A stretch of 64,000 nucleotides of DNA, taken from the NCBI RefSeq assembly GCF_029433105.1, contig NZ_JARNTW010000016.1, forward strand, positions 62,001 through 126,000, written 5' to 3'. The notes below the pieces were generated by a model. That model was not told the DNA's origin. It ran no database searches and was given only the letters and a program-made list of their open reading frames with translations. Positions 63,803 through 64,000 of the stretch are shown in pieces. Made by a program: the position numbers and the translations under genes. Each line of letters opens with the position of its first letter. Position 1 is the first letter of the stretch. This stretch comes from Runella sp. MFBS21. Lineage in GTDB: Bacteria > Bacteroidota > Bacteroidia > Cytophagales > Spirosomataceae.

Positions 63803-64000
63803 ATGAGAATACTATTAATTGCAATTACTATTTCATTATCTGTTTTATCCTGTAATATTAATCAGGACACAAAAGACAATAAACAGAGTGAGTTGTCCAA
63901 ACCTTTAAACTTAACAGTTAATCAGCTAGATTCATTTCTATCGACAATCAAAATTGACAAGTACACACTTATCAACTCAAAGGAAGGTGAACGACAAAAA
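63803..64000 (+). CDS. Lipoprotein, start of gene only (cut by window end)
   Basis: From the ATG at 63803, 66 codons are open to the window end. The product begins MRILLIAITISLSVLSC, a lipoprotein signal with Cys17, then a polar NINQDTKDNKQSEL region. No family can be named from this fragment. It starts 45 bases after the GTT of the right attC-like site, almost the same offset as the PIN-like gene (41 bases) from its own site. Confidence 0.6.
   Translation, partial: MRILLIAITISLSVLSCNINQDTKDNKQSELSKPLNLTVNQLDSFLSTIKIDKYTLINSKEGERQK

Overview
The window looks like chromosome from a free-living member of the Bacteroidota, probably order Cytophagales (Runella/Dyadobacter/Spirosoma-like). The evidence is a SusC/SusD pair behind an ECF sigma/FecR pair, many TonB-dependent receptors, outer-membrane DUF5916 and DUF4374 proteins, promoters of the Bacteroidota type (TAnnTTTG at -7) and a near absence of Shine-Dalgarno sequences. 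The genus is an inference.

Layout. 1-2.2 kb: housekeeping edge with a truncated LptF/LptG permease, a START-like protein and a CAT-anticodon tRNA with its own promoter and terminator. 2.2-2.75 kb: gene-poor stretch with a promoter-like box and a 17-bp perfect hairpin. 2.75-19.2 kb: a complete minus-strand polysaccharide utilisation locus (ECF sigma, FecR anti-sigma, STN-containing SusC, SusD, two tandem-domain acetyl-esterase-like hydrolases flanking a heparinase II/III lyase, a GH28 polygalacturonase and a Tat-exported FAD oxidoreductase), suggesting an acetylated, uronic-acid-rich glycan such as pectin. 19.5-24.2 kb: plus-strand cluster with a small AraC-type regulator, a DoxX-like membrane protein, a secreted SnoaL-like protein, a CPA1 Na+/H+ antiporter, a bestrophin channel and an LCIB-type (theta) carbonic anhydrase homologue; the last three form a plausible inorganic-carbon/pH unit. 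24.2-28.7 kb: minus-strand esterase, sulfatase and PQQ dehydrogenase with an inserted cytochrome c. 29.1-31.5 kb: TonB-dependent receptor. 31.9-37 kb: iron-siderophore locus resembling XusABC (receptor, DUF4374 lipoprotein, PepSY membrane protein) with a divergent AraC regulator.

38.2-42.8 kb: operon of an SDR-SnoaL fusion, an esterase, a membrane metallophosphoesterase and an AraC regulator. 42.9-57.2 kb: mixed genes (DUF5916 outer-membrane protein, SWIM/SNF2 helicase, SGNH hydrolase, aspartate aminotransferase, Ogt, fasciclin, threonine synthase, LysR, DUF418). 57.5-61.7 kb: a second SDR/DoxX-like/AraC unit, a membrane protein with a Crp/Fnr regulator, and an aldo/keto reductase. 62.1-64 kb: what appears to be the start of an integron-type gene-cassette array. 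One complete cassette carries an AT-rich PIN-like protein, and a second begins with a lipoprotein gene cut by the window end.

Three observations deserve most attention. (1) At 62.1-63.8 kb the 9-base cassette-start sequence GTTATCGGG is matched exactly by its reverse complement at the cassette end, as in integron attC cassettes. (2) The antiporter, bestrophin and LCIB-like carbonic anhydrase genes are adjacent. (3) Two SDR/AraC operons share a promoter architecture: long direct repeats one or two turns apart, the proximal copy ending exactly 20 nt upstream of the -7 box in place of a recognisable -33 element.
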